From Stenotrophomonas tumulicola (GTDB taxonomy: Bacteria; Pseudomonadota; Gammaproteobacteria; Xanthomonadales; Xanthomonadaceae): a stretch of DNA of 64,000 nucleotides. Each line of letters begins with the position of its first letter. Position 1 is the first letter of the stretch. Shown here piece after piece: positions 35,824 to 44,393 of the stretch. The stretch is taken from NCBI RefSeq assembly GCF_014117215.1, contig NZ_JACGXS010000001.1:1178001-1242000 (forward strand), in the 5' to 3' direction. The position numbers were made by a program, and so were the translations under genes. The notes beneath the pieces were generated by a model. That model was not told where the DNA came from. It did no database searches and saw only the letters and a list, made by a program, of their open reading frames with translations.

Positions 35824-36697
35824 GTACGCCAAGCTGACCACCCCCTCCCCGCTGTCGGCCACCCGCAGCCAGCCGCCCGGCGCGGTCCGTACCATCGCCG
35901 TCACCGGCGGCAAGGGCGGCGTGGGCAAGACCAACGTGTCGGCCAACATGGCCGTTGCGCTGGCAGGCATGGGCAAGCGCACGCTGCTGCTGGACGCCGA
36001 CCTCGGCCTGGCCAACATCGATGTCATCCTCGGCCTGCAGCCGAAGTTCACCCTGGCCGACCTGGTCGCCGGACGCTGCACGCTGGAACAAGTGATCATC
36101 GAAGGCCCCAACGGCGTGCTGGTGGTGCCGGCCGCGTCCGGCCGCCGGCACATGGCCGAACTGGCGCCGGCCGAGCATGTCGGCCTGGTCAACGTGTTCT
36201 CCGAGCTGGAGCGCGAGCTGGACGTGATGGTGGTCGATACCGCCGCTGGCATCACCGATGGCGTGCTGACCTTCTGCCAGGCCGCGCAGGACACCGTGGT
36301 GGTGGTCTGCGACGAACCGGCGTCGATCACCGATGCCTACGCACTGATCAAGGTGCTGTCGCGCGAACGCGGGATCGACCGCATCCAGGTGGTGGCCAAC
36401 ATGGTGCGCGACCAGAACGAAGGCCGCGTGCTGTATGAAAAGCTCTCGCGCGTGTGCGAGAAGTTCCTCGCCGATGTGTCGCTGAACTATCTCGGCTGCG
36501 TGCCGCAGGATGACTGGCTGCGCCTGTCGGTGCAGCGCCAGCAGCCGGTGGTGAAGGCCTATCCGTCCAGCCCGGCGGCGCTGGCGATCAACGAGATCGC
36601 CCGTCGCACCGCGCGCTGGCAGGCCCCTACCGAACCCCGCGGCGGCGTGGAGTTCTTCCTCGAGCGCATCCTCCGGCAACGCGGGGTGGTGGTATGA
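35810..36697 (+). CDS. flhG: Flagellar number regulator FlhG (FleN), MinD-like ATPase
   Basis: 295 residues. It has a deviant Walker A (GGKGGVGKTNVS, about 34-45), Walker B (LLLDADLGLANIDVILGL) and the C-terminal amphipathic region typical of MinD/FleN. In Pseudomonas FleN binds FleQ and limits flagella to one; in polar species FlhG also counters FlhF. Both partners, FleQ and FlhF, are in this window. Overlap with flhF upstream and with fliA downstream (4 bases) shows coupled translation. Confidence 0.96.
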   Translation: MPSREYAKLTTPSPLSATRSQPPGAVRTIAVTGGKGGVGKTNVSANMAVALAGMGKRTLLLDADLGLANIDVILGLQPKFTLADLVAGRCTLEQVIIEGPNGVLVVPAASGRRHMAELAPAEHVGLVNVFSELERELDVMVVDTAAGITDGVLTFCQAAQDTVVVVCDEPASITDAYALIKVLSRERGIDRIQVVANMVRDQNEGRVLYEKLSRVCEKFLADVSLNYLGCVPQDDWLRLSVQRQQPVVKAYPSSPAALAINEIARRTARWQAPTEPRGGVEFFLERILRQRGVVV

Positions 36698-37437
36698 AAG
36701 GCGCCGCCCAGTACCGCGAAGTGCAGCGCAGTGCCGCCACCGACTGCGTCAACCAGCATTCGGACCTGGTCCGGCGCATTGCCCATCACCTGGCGGCGCG
36801 CCTGCCCGCCAGCGTCGAGGTAGACGACCTGATCCAGGCCGGCATGATGGGCCTGATCGAAGCCTCGCGCAGCTACGACGCCGAGCAAGGGGCCTCGTTC
36901 GAGACCTACGCCTCGATCCGCATCCGTGGCTCGATGATCGATGAGATCCGTCGCGGCGACTGGGTGCCGCGTTCGGTGCATCGGCGCGCACGCGATGCCG
37001 CCGCCACCATCCGCCGCCTGGAACAGGCCAGCGGCCGCGCCGCCTCGGCCATCGAAGTCGCCGCGGCGATGGACATGCCGCTGCCGGAGTACCTGCGGCT
37101 GATGGAAGATGCCGCGCGCGGACAGGTGCTGAGCCTGGAGTCGCGCATCGAAGACCAGGGCGAACTGGACACCATCGCCCAGGGCGGCCCGAACCCGCAG
37201 CAGGTGCTGGAGCGCGGTGAGTTCGGTCGCGAACTGGGCAAGGCGATCGGCCTGCTGCCCGAACGCGAGCAGCTGGTGCTGTCGCTGTACTACGAGCAGG
37301 AACTGAACCTGAAGGAGATCGGCGCGGTGCTCGGCGTGAGCGAGTCGCGGGTCTGCCAGATCCACGGCCAGGCGGTACTGCGCCTGCGTGGCAGATTGAA
37401 GACCTTCGAGGCCGCCGACGCGGGCCTGGAAGCGTAA
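36694..37437 (+). CDS. fliA: Flagellar sigma-28 factor FliA
   Basis: 247 residues. FliA is the late flagellar sigma factor, normally held by FlgM, which is not in the window. Sigma-70 regions 2 ([33 protein letters not shown], then [20 protein letters not shown]), 3 (about 95-150) and 4 ([37 protein letters not shown]) are all intact. About nine promoters with its consensus occur in the window. The start overlaps flhG and cheY follows after 20 bases. Confidence 0.97.
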   Translation: MKGAAQYREVQRSAATDCVNQHSDLVRRIAHHLAARLPASVEVDDLIQAGMMGLIEASRSYDAEQGASFETYASIRIRGSMIDEIRRGDWVPRSVHRRARDAAATIRRLEQASGRAASAIEVAAAMDMPLPEYLRLMEDAARGQVLSLESRIEDQGELDTIAQGGPNPQQVLERGEFGRELGKAIGLLPEREQLVLSLYYEQELNLKEIGAVLGVSESRVCQIHGQAVLRLRGRLKTFEAADAGLEA

Positions 37438-37457
37438 GTACCCAAGAGGAAGAAGCT

Positions 37458-37850
37458 TTGAACAAGAACATGCGCATCCTGATCGTCGACGACTTCTCGA
37501 CCATGCGTCGCATCGTCAAGAACCTGCTCGGCGACCTGGGCTTCAGCAACACCGCCGAGGCCGAGGATGGGCACGCCGCACTGGCCATGCTGCAGGGCCA
37601 GTCGTTCGATTTCGTGGTCACCGACTGGAACATGCCGGTCATGACCGGCATCGAACTGCTGCGTGCGATCCGCGCCGATGCCCGGCTGAAGACGCTGCCG
37701 GTGCTGATGGTGACTGCCGAGGCCAAGCGCGAACAGATCATCGAAGCCGCCCAGGCCGGGGTCAACGGCTACATCATCAAGCCGTTCACCGCGCAGACCC
37801 TGCAGGAAAAGCTCGGCAAGATCTTCGAGCGCCTGGCGGCGAGCGCCTGA
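37458..37850 (+). CDS. cheY: Chemotaxis response regulator CheY (with CheZ system)
   Basis: 130 residues from a TTG codon 5-9 bases after AGAGGAAG; the ATG at 37470 is an alternative without a good ribosome site. Single receiver domain: acidic pair in [11 protein letters not shown], phospho-acceptor Asp in [12 protein letters not shown] (about 60), Thr in VTAEAKRE and Lys in YIIKPFT. Phospho-CheY binds FliM and switches rotation. With cheZ directly downstream it is the main motor-binding CheY, whereas the CheY at 44390 belongs to the second gene block. Confidence 0.96.
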   Translation: MNKNMRILIVDDFSTMRRIVKNLLGDLGFSNTAEAEDGHAALAMLQGQSFDFVVTDWNMPVMTGIELLRAIRADARLKTLPVLMVTAEAKREQIIEAAQAGVNGYIIKPFTAQTLQEKLGKIFERLAASA

Positions 37851-38467
37851 TGGACAACCCCATCACCGACAAGAGCTGGCTGGTCCAGCGCCTGCAGGAA
37901 GCGCTGGCCGCGCTGGAAGCCGGCGACGAAGCGGGCTGGCGCCTGCAGATCGACGCGCTGGCCGCCGCCCGCACCCAACCGATGATGGCCGGCCTGTCGC
38001 GGCTGGCGCGCGAACTGGGCCAGGCACTGGGTGAACTGCCCCACGTCAATGCCGAGGCCGGCGAGCTGGATGATGCCTGCGCGCGGCTGGACCACGTGGT
38101 GGCGATGACCGAGCAGGCCACCCACCGCACCCTGGACCTGGCCGAGGAATGCCGCGGGCTTGCCGCGCGCCTGGGCGAGGACGAACTGCCGCCGCTGGAA
38201 CGGCAGCAGGCACTGGAACGCATCCGCCACAACCTGACCGAGATTGCGCTGACCCAGAGTTACCAGGACCTGACCGGGCAGATCATCCGCCGCGTGGTCG
38301 GCATCGTGCGCCGCGTCCATGAAGGGTTCGGCGCGCTGGGCCTGCCCCCGGAACTGCAGGGCGGCCGCAACGCATCCACGTTGGCCGGCCCGGCGGTCAT
38401 TGGCGTGGACCGGCATGCGGTGTCCCAGCACGACGCCGACGACCTGCTGTCCGACCTGGGGCTATGA
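37850..38467 (+). CDS. cheZ: CheY-P phosphatase CheZ
   Basis: 205 residues, predicted as a long helical hairpin. CheZ dephosphorylates CheY-P. The conserved catalytic region is seen in LTQSYQDLTGQIIRRVVGIV (Gln in DLTGQ inserts into the CheY active site). The C-terminal CheY-tethering peptide is present (ADDLLSDLGL, about 195-205). Its last base of cheY is shared and it overlaps cheA by 4 bases. Confidence 0.96.
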   Translation: MDNPITDKSWLVQRLQEALAALEAGDEAGWRLQIDALAAARTQPMMAGLSRLARELGQALGELPHVNAEAGELDDACARLDHVVAMTEQATHRTLDLAEECRGLAARLGEDELPPLERQQALERIRHNLTEIALTQSYQDLTGQIIRRVVGIVRRVHEGFGALGLPPELQGGRNASTLAGPAVIGVDRHAVSQHDADDLLSDLGL

Positions 38468-40302
38468 GCATGGGCGCGATCGCCGACGACATCGCCGCTG
38501 ATTTCATCATCGAAGCGCAGGAGATCCTCGATCGCCTCGGTGAGCAGCTGGTCAGCCTGGAACAGGCACCACGGGACAGCGACCAGCTCAACGCGGTGTT
38601 CCGCGGTTACCACACCCTCAAGGGCGGTGCCGGCTTCCTCGGCATCACCGCGATGGTCGAACTGTGCCATGCGGCTGAAGAAGCCCTGGGCCTGGCCCGT
38701 TCCGGCCAGGCGGCCTTGCAGCCGCATCATTTCGATGCCGCGCAGCAGTCGCTGGATTACCTGCAGGCGATGCTGGACGCGGTATCGGCTGGCGAAGAGC
38801 CGGGCCATGCGCCTCCGGACCTGGTCGCCCAGTTCGACGTCGGCAGCGCCCCCACCCACGCTGCCGGCACGATCGCCGGCAACGGCGACCCGGACCTGAT
38901 CAGCGACGACGAATTCGAAGCACTGCTGGACCAGTTGCACGGCGGTGGTGCGCCGACGGCAGTGCCGGCCAAGGCTGACGACGGGCTGATGGGAGAGGAC
39001 GAATTCGAAGCGTTGCTGGACCAGCTGCACGGCGGTGCCGTTCCAGGCAGCAACGGGCTTGCCGACACGGAAACCGCGCCCCGCGGGGACCTTCCCCCCC
39101 GGCGCGCCGTTGCCGCGCCGGCGCCCCGGCCGGCCAAGCCGCTGGCCGAAGCCGAGCAGACCGTGCGCGTGGACACCCGGCGCCTGGATGCCATCGTCAA
39201 CCTGATCGGCGAACTGGTGCTGTCACGCAACCGGCTGAAGACCCTGCGCGTGCGCCTGCGCGATGAAGAACTCGACCGCGCGGTCTCCACCCTGGACATC
39301 GCCACTGCGCGCCTGCAGTCCGCCGTGATGCGTACGCGCATGCAGCCGGTCGGCAAGGTGTTCTCGCGCTTCCCCAAGGTGGCCCGCGACGTCGCCCGCT
39401 CGCTGAGCAAGGAAGTGGAGCTTGAACTGGTCGGCGCCGAGACCGAGCTGGACCGCAACCTGGTGGAGGCGCTGGCCGACCCGCTGGTGCACCTGGTCCG
39501 CAACGCCATCGACCATGGCGTGGAGGCACCGGAGCTGCGCGAAGCGCAGGGCAAGCCGCGCAGCGGCCACGTCCGGCTGTCGGCGCAACAGGAAGGCGAC
39601 TACGTCAGCATCGAAGTGCAGGACGACGGCGCCGGCATCGATCCCGAGAAGCTTCGTGCCAAGGCTCGCGAAAAGGGCCTGATCGATCCCGAGGCGGCGG
39701 CACGGCTGACCAGCGAGGAATGCCTGCACCTGGTGTTCCTGCCGGGCTTCTCGACCAAGCAGCAGGTCACCGACATTTCCGGGCGCGGCGTCGGCATGGA
39801 CGTGGTGCAGTCACGCATCCGCGAACTCAGCGGCCAGATCCAGATCCAGTCCGAACTGGGTCGCGGCAGCCGTTTCATGATCCGCGTGCCGCTTACCCTG
39901 GCCATCCTGCCCACCCTGCTGGTGCAGGCCGGCGAGGACGTCTATGCATTGCCACTGGCACGCGTGCTGGAAGTGCTGCATGCGCCGGCAACCTCGCTGG
40001 GCTGGTTCGATGGCCGGGCCGTGCTCGACCGCCGTTCGCACACGCTGGCCCTGGTGGACCTGCGCCAATGGCTGGACGTGGCGCCGGCCCCCTCCCAACT
40101 GCTCACCATCGTGGTGCTGCAGGCCGGCGAAGCGCGATTCGGCCTGGTCGTGGACCAGGTACGCGGCCGCGAGGAAGTGGTGATCAAGCCGCTGCCCAAG
40201 GCCCTGCGCGGACTGCGCGGCTATGCCGGCGCCACCCTGATCGGCGACGGCAGGATGGCGCTGATCCTGGATGTCGACGGCCTGCGTACCCCGCAGGACT
40301 GA
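38464..40302 (+). CDS. cheA: Chemotaxis histidine kinase CheA (CheZ/ParC-linked)
   Basis: 612 residues. An N-terminal Hpt domain has the phospho-His in YHTLKGGAGF (about 51). A linker (about 115-240) contains two copies of DEFEALLDQLHGG, 30 residues apart (about 145 and 180). No classical P2 domain is recognised. P3 dimerisation (TRRLDAIVNLIGELVLSRNRL), a P4 kinase domain with N, G1 and G2 boxes (HLVRNAIDHGVE, DDGAGIDPEKL, GRGVGMDVV) and a CheW-like P5 domain follow. It phosphorylates CheY at 37458. It overlaps cheZ and is followed by the motC promoter. Confidence 0.96.
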   Translation: MSMGAIADDIAADFIIEAQEILDRLGEQLVSLEQAPRDSDQLNAVFRGYHTLKGGAGFLGITAMVELCHAAEEALGLARSGQAALQPHHFDAAQQSLDYLQAMLDAVSAGEEPGHAPPDLVAQFDVGSAPTHAAGTIAGNGDPDLISDDEFEALLDQLHGGGAPTAVPAKADDGLMGEDEFEALLDQLHGGAVPGSNGLADTETAPRGDLPPRRAVAAPAPRPAKPLAEAEQTVRVDTRRLDAIVNLIGELVLSRNRLKTLRVRLRDEELDRAVSTLDIATARLQSAVMRTRMQPVGKVFSRFPKVARDVARSLSKEVELELVGAETELDRNLVEALADPLVHLVRNAIDHGVEAPELREAQGKPRSGHVRLSAQQEGDYVSIEVQDDGAGIDPEKLRAKAREKGLIDPEAAARLTSEECLHLVFLPGFSTKQQVTDISGRGVGMDVVQSRIRELSGQIQIQSELGRGSRFMIRVPLTLAILPTLLVQAGEDVYALPLARVLEVLHAPATSLGWFDGRAVLDRRSHTLALVDLRQWLDVAPAPSQLLTIVVLQAGEARFGLVVDQVRGREEVVIKPLPKALRGLRGYAGATLIGDGRMALILDVDGLRTPQD

Positions 40303-40344
40303 ACCAGAACCCCGATGCCGGTCGGCACGTTGCCGGCTGGAACC

Positions 40345-40371
40345 TCAAGTCACCCCGCTACAGGCCGCTAA
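40345..40371 (+). promoter_or_regulatory. FliA (sigma-28) promoter of motC
   Basis: TCAAGTCA, an 11-base spacer and GCCGCTAA. The -10 octamer ends only 7 bases before the motC ATG at 40379, so transcription would start at or next to the first codon. Confidence 0.8.
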
Positions 40372-40378
40372 CGGAACC

Positions 40379-41119
40379 ATGGACAGACTCAGCCTCATAG
40401 GACTCTTCCTCGCCCTGGCATCACTGGTCGGAGGCAGCATCCTCAAGGGCGCTGGCCTGGCCTCGCTGTGGTCGCCTGCTGCCTTCGTGATCGTGATCCT
40501 GGGCACGCTCGCGGCGATCCTGCTGCATACCGCGCCGGCCGTGTTCAAGCACGCGTTCAAGATCGTGCGCTGGGTGATCCGCCCGCCACAGAGCGACCGC
40601 CGGGAGCTGATCGCGCAGATCGTGGAATGGAGCAACATCGCGCGCCGCCAGGGCCTGCTCGGGCTGGAAGCGCAGGTGGAGTCACAGAACGATCCGTTCC
40701 TGCGCAAGGGCCTGCAGTTGCTGGTGGACGGCGTGGAGCCGGAAACCATCCGCCACATGCTGGAAATCGAACTGAGCACGCAGGAGCACCAGGACATGGC
40801 CGCGTCCAAGGTGTTCGAAGCGATGGGCGTCTATGCACCGACGCTGGGCATCATCGGCGCGGTGCTGGGGCTGATCGCGGTGATGAAGAACCTGGCCGAC
40901 CCGAGCAAGCTCGGCCATGGCATCGCTGCGGCGTTCACCGCCACCATCTACGGCATCGCCTCGGCCAACCTGCTGTTCCTGCCGGTGGCAGCCAAGCTGA
41001 AGAGCGTCATCGCCCACAACACCCGTGACCGTGAGATGGCCATCGAGGGGTTGATCTCCATCGCGCTGGGCGAGAACCCGCGCAACATCGAAACCAACCT
41101 GTCCGGTTTCCTGCACTGA
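40379..41119 (+). CDS. motC: MotA/MotC-type flagellar stator subunit
   Basis: 246 residues. MotA-family proton-channel subunit with four transmembrane helices: two near the N-terminus (LSLIGLFLALASLVGGSI; AAFVIVILGTLAAILLH) and two near 150-200 (LGIIGAVLGLIAVMKNL; GIAAAFTATIYGIASANLLFLPVA). The charged cytoplasmic loop that touches FliG lies between them. The start ATG gives the conserved MDRLSLIGL; an in-frame upstream ATG would run through the promoter. motD follows after 1 base. In Pseudomonas the equivalent motCD pair in the che locus acts as second stator. Confidence 0.95.
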   Translation: MDRLSLIGLFLALASLVGGSILKGAGLASLWSPAAFVIVILGTLAAILLHTAPAVFKHAFKIVRWVIRPPQSDRRELIAQIVEWSNIARRQGLLGLEAQVESQNDPFLRKGLQLLVDGVEPETIRHMLEIELSTQEHQDMAASKVFEAMGVYAPTLGIIGAVLGLIAVMKNLADPSKLGHGIAAAFTATIYGIASANLLFLPVAAKLKSVIAHNTRDREMAIEGLISIALGENPRNIETNLSGFLH

Positions 41120-41120
41120 C

Positions 41121-42113
41121 ATGGCCCGTCGCCGGCATCACGAAGAGTCCACCCACCATGAGGCCTGGGCCATCCCCTACGCCGACCTCATGACCCTGCT
41201 GCTCGCCTTCTTCGTGGTGATGTACGCCATTTCCACTGTCAACGAAGGCAAGTACCGCGTGGTCGCCAGCGCGCTCAGCACTGCCTTCGGTTCGGCGCCC
41301 CGCACCATCAACCCGGTCCAGGTCGGCAGCAACCAGGTAAAGGGCGGTGCCTGGGATGCGCCGTCGGTGATCCATGCCGGCAGCCGGATCGGCCCTTCCG
41401 CGCCGGCGCCGGCCAACGACCCGACCCTGCTGCCGTCGATGGCCTCGCAGATGCGCTCGCCGATCTCCTTCCGCGACCAGGCACAGCTGCGCGAAGCAGA
41501 GCGCCAGCTGGATGCCATTGCCGAACGCCTGACCGCCGCGCTGTCGCCGCTGATCGAGCGCGGCATGATCACCGTGCGCCGCACCGAACTGTGGATCGAG
41601 GTGGAGATCAACAGCGACATCCTGTTCCCCACCGGTTCGTCAGGCCTGGACATCCATGCCCGCGACACCCTGTCCAGGCTGGCCGAAGTGCTGCGCGAGG
41701 TGCCCAACAGCGTCCGCGTGGAAGGCCACACCGACAACATCCCCATCGCCACGGCGCAGTTCCCCTCCAACTGGGAACTGTCGGCGGCACGCGCCGCCAG
41801 CGTGGTCCACCTGTTCGCCGACCAGGGCCTGCAACCGGCGCGGCTGGCGATGGTCGGTTACGGCGAGTTCCGTCCACGCGAAGACAACGACAGTGCAGGC
41901 GGACGCAACCGCAACCGCCGGGTGATGGTGATCATCCTGGCCGATACCAGCCGTGCGGTGGACGCGATCAGCGAGCGCCTGAACGCAGCGGCCGACACCG
42001 GCTCGCCCGCTGGCCCTGCCTCCCCCGCCCCTTCCACTGTGCAGGCACCCGCCACGCCTGCGCCGGCAGGCAGCCAGATCGGCGCCGCCATCACCCCAGC
42101 CTTGAAGGAGTAG
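41121..42113 (+). CDS. motD: MotB/MotD-type flagellar stator subunit
   Basis: 330 residues. A single transmembrane helix near 20-42 contains the proton-binding Asp (PYADLMTLLLAFFVVMYAIS). A periplasmic OmpA/MotB peptidoglycan-binding domain lies at about 155-275 (VEGHTDNIPIATAQFPSNWELSAARAASVV, GYGEFRP, NRRVMV). The C-terminal about 50 residues are Ala/Pro-rich. It pairs with the MotC upstream. Four bases separate it from parC. Confidence 0.96.
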   Translation: MARRRHHEESTHHEAWAIPYADLMTLLLAFFVVMYAISTVNEGKYRVVASALSTAFGSAPRTINPVQVGSNQVKGGAWDAPSVIHAGSRIGPSAPAPANDPTLLPSMASQMRSPISFRDQAQLREAERQLDAIAERLTAALSPLIERGMITVRRTELWIEVEINSDILFPTGSSGLDIHARDTLSRLAEVLREVPNSVRVEGHTDNIPIATAQFPSNWELSAARAASVVHLFADQGLQPARLAMVGYGEFRPREDNDSAGGRNRNRRVMVIILADTSRAVDAISERLNAAADTGSPAGPASPAPSTVQAPATPAPAGSQIGAAITPALKE

Positions 42114-42117
42114 ACCG

Positions 42118-42900
42118 ATGCGCATCTGGGCAATCGCCAACCAGAAGGGCGGAGTCGGCAAGACCACCACCACCCTGGCCCTGGGCCGTGGGCTGGTCGC
42201 GCGTGGCCATCGCGTGCTGCTGATCGATCTCGACCCGCACGCATCGCTGACCCGTGCCTTCGGCATTCCGCTGGATCCGCCTCCGGCCGGCGTGCTGGAC
42301 CTGTTCGCCACCCCACCGGCCGAACTGGCCGCGCTGTGCCGCCCCACCGCGCTGCCTGGGCTGGACCACGTCTGCGCGCAGGCCGCGCTGGCCACGCTGG
42401 AACGACGCAGCGCCAACCAGCCGGGGCTGGGGCTGTCGCTGCAGAACGCGCTGGCGCGCCATCAGGCACGCCACGATTACATCCTGCTGGACTGCGCCCC
42501 CACCCTGGGGCTGTTGATGATCAATGCGCTGGCGGCGGCCGACCGGCTGGTCATCCCGACCCAGGCCGAGCCGTTGGCTCTGCACGGGCTGGACGGCATG
42601 GTCCGCACCGGCGAGATGGTGCAGCGCTCGCGGCGCCGGCCGCTGCCGCTGTCCATCCTGCCGACGCTGTTCGATCGCCGCACCCGCACCGGCAACGAGA
42701 GCCTGCGGCAGATGCAGGAAACGCATGGCAGCCTGGTCTGGGACGAGGCGATTCCGGTGGATACGCGGATCAGCAACGCGACCACGCTGATGGCGCCGAT
42801 CGAAGGCGATGACTATCCGGGCCGTGGCCTGGCCGCCTACCGTCGTGCGCTCAACTGGATCCTTGCAGAGGACGCGCGTGCGCTGGAGCAGGCCGCATGA
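42118..42900 (+). CDS. parC: ParA-like ATPase for polar chemotaxis arrays (ParC-type)
   Basis: 260 residues. ParA/MinD family: deviant Walker A NQKGGVGKTTTTLALGRG (about 8-25), Walker B (VLLIDLDPHASLT) and ILLDCAPTLGLL. In Vibrio and Pseudomonas the homologue called ParC positions chemotaxis arrays at the cell pole, working with ParP. The name is unrelated to topoisomerase IV ParC. It has no ParB partner here, and the neighbours motD and the CheW-like gene are those of the chemotaxis type and not of plasmid partition. It overlaps the next gene by 4 bases. Confidence 0.9.
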   Translation: MRIWAIANQKGGVGKTTTTLALGRGLVARGHRVLLIDLDPHASLTRAFGIPLDPPPAGVLDLFATPPAELAALCRPTALPGLDHVCAQAALATLERRSANQPGLGLSLQNALARHQARHDYILLDCAPTLGLLMINALAAADRLVIPTQAEPLALHGLDGMVRTGEMVQRSRRRPLPLSILPTLFDRRTRTGNESLRQMQETHGSLVWDEAIPVDTRISNATTLMAPIEGDDYPGRGLAAYRRALNWILAEDARALEQAA

Positions 42901-43736
42901 ACAGCGAAGCCGTGCTCGACGATTACCTGGAGCAGTTGCTGGGCGAGGCGGTGCCGGTTGCAGCGACCGTCGCGGCCTGCGCCCCGGCACCGGCGGAGAT
43001 CGATGCACCGAAGATCGACCCGCCGGGGCGCGAGCCGACCTGGGACGACCTGCCCGATGAGGTGATCTACGAGACCGGCGAGGATACCGCCGCCCTGCTC
43101 GTCCATGCCGACAGCCCTTCGCTGCAGGCCGCCTTCGAAGCAGCGGCGGAGCCGGCCACGGTCGACGTGGCAGCAGCGCCGGTGTTGCCGCCGCGCACGT
43201 CCTCGCGTACGGCGTCGGTGCCCATCGACGAAGCCGTCGGGCCGGCAACCACCTGGCGGGAACTGCAGGAACAGGCACGCAACCCGGCGCACAGTCCGCC
43301 ACGCCGCGCCGCCGAGCGCAGTACGCGCTGGCTGCGGCTGCGCTGTGGCAGCCAGGCCTATGCGCTGGAGCTGCTGAAGGTGCAGGAGGTGGTGCTGCCG
43401 GTGCCGTTGCTGCCGTTGCGCGGCACCGCCCCGGCAATGCTGGGCATCATGAACCTGCGCGGCCAGGTGGTGCCGGTGATGGACCTGGGCATCCACCTGG
43501 GCGGCGCGCCGGTCGATGAAGATGCGCAGACCCGCATCGTGGTGCTGGAAGAGCATGGCGAGATCATGGGCCTGCGCGTATCGGCGGTGGAGGACGTGAC
43601 CAACCTCGGCGAGTCGCAGATCGAACCGCCGGATACCGCGCGCATCTGCCGCATCAGCAATGACATCTTCCGCGGCGTGGCCCGCCTGCAGCAGCAACCG
43701 ATGATCCTGCTCGACGCCACCCGCCTGCTCGCCTGA
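42897..43736 (+). CDS. parP: CheW-domain protein of ParP type
   Basis: 279 residues. The first about 125 are acidic and Ala/Pro-rich without recognised domain; the C-terminal about 140 form a CheW-like domain (TRWLRLRCGSQAYALELLKVQEVVLP, GIMNLRGQVVPVMDLGIHLGG, PMILLDATRLLA). In Vibrio parahaemolyticus ParP uses this domain to bind CheA and receptors and its N-terminus to bind ParC. The true cheW is at 53149. It ends the fliA-cheYZA-mot-par region, just before a SMAG array. Confidence 0.88.
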   Translation: MNSEAVLDDYLEQLLGEAVPVAATVAACAPAPAEIDAPKIDPPGREPTWDDLPDEVIYETGEDTAALLVHADSPSLQAAFEAAAEPATVDVAAAPVLPPRTSSRTASVPIDEAVGPATTWRELQEQARNPAHSPPRRAAERSTRWLRLRCGSQAYALELLKVQEVVLPVPLLPLRGTAPAMLGIMNLRGQVVPVMDLGIHLGGAPVDEDAQTRIVVLEEHGEIMGLRVSAVEDVTNLGESQIEPPDTARICRISNDIFRGVARLQQQPMILLDATRLLA

Positions 43737-43737
43737 G

Positions 43738-43987
43738 GTAGAGCGGGTCCATGACCCGCTGTTCCTGCCGGTGACGGGCATGGCCCGTCATTACCGGTGC
43801 CGCGCTCCGTTGCTCCTGCCGGTGACGGGCATGGCCCGTCACTACCGGTGCCACGCTACGCTGCTCCTGCCGGTGACGGGCGTGGCCCGTCGTTACCGGT
43901 GCCGCGCTCCGCTGCTCCTGCCGGTGACGGGCATGGCCCGTCGTTACCTCGCACCCCGGTAGAGCGGGGCCATGCCCCGCTGCCGTT
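43738..43987 (+). repeat. SMAG array: four tandem 51-bp units between two single elements
   Basis: A GTAG-AGCGGGTCCATGACCCGCT element follows the parP stop by one base. Four near-identical 51-bp units start at 43763, 43814, 43865 and 43916, each with a GACGGGCATGGCCCGTC palindrome or a one-base variant. A second GTAG-type element (AGCGGGGCCATGCCCCGCT) closes the array. The 348-bp gap between parP and the STAS gene otherwise holds only the FliA promoter. Confidence 0.88.
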
Positions 43988-44027
43988 GGCGTGGACCCGA
44001 TCCGCAGGCAACAGTCCAACGCGGCCC

Positions 44028-44054
44028 TAAAGCTTCCCGGCGTATTGCCGCTAT
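44028..44054 (+). promoter_or_regulatory. FliA (sigma-28) promoter of the STAS-cheY-cheA operon
   Basis: TAAAGCTT, an 11-base spacer and GCCGCTAT. It lies 30 bases upstream of the STAS-gene ATG and about 40 bases after the repeat array. Confidence 0.88.
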
Positions 44055-44084
44055 GAAGTCTGGAACCGTTTGTCCGGAGCAATG

Positions 44085-44393
44085 ATGAGCACTGTGGACC
44101 TGGGTGAAGATCTCGGCATCGAGAGCAGCACCGAGCTGAAGAACCGCCTGGCCCCGCTGCTGGCTGCGGACGGGCCGTTGACGCTGGATGCCAGCCGGGT
44201 CGGCCGTATCCATACCGCCGCCATGCAGGTGCTCTGCGCCTTCGTGCAGGCCCGCCGCAACGCCGGCCTGCCGACCACCTTCCACGGCGGCACCGCAACC
44301 TTCAACGACGCCGCGCGCCTGCTCGGCCTCGTCCAGGCCCTGGGCCTGGAAGTACCCCATGACAACCTGAAATCTGTGGAGAACGCTGCATGA
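44085..44393 (+). CDS. STAS-domain protein of the second chemotaxis block
   Basis: 102 residues from the second of two adjacent ATGs, which has GGAG at the better spacing. STAS fold (anti-sigma-factor antagonist or MlaB-like): LGEDLGIESSTELKNRLAPLLA, PLTLDASRVGRIHTAAMQVLCAFVQ. The position where SpoIIAA-type proteins have a phosphorylated Ser (DSSG) reads HTAAM, so a Thr may serve or phosphorylation may be lost. Small STAS proteins occur beside chemotaxis cheY-cheA pairs in related bacteria; function there is not settled. It has its own FliA promoter and overlaps cheY by 4 bases. Confidence 0.88.
   Translation: MSTVDLGEDLGIESSTELKNRLAPLLAADGPLTLDASRVGRIHTAAMQVLCAFVQARRNAGLPTTFHGGTATFNDAARLLGLVQALGLEVPHDNLKSVENAA

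Noticed and set aside
43763..43966. Regular repeats as CRISPR array
   Set aside because: The whole 51-bp unit is repeated, with no unique spacers and no cas genes; the units are SMAG palindromes. The same applies to 52644-53072.
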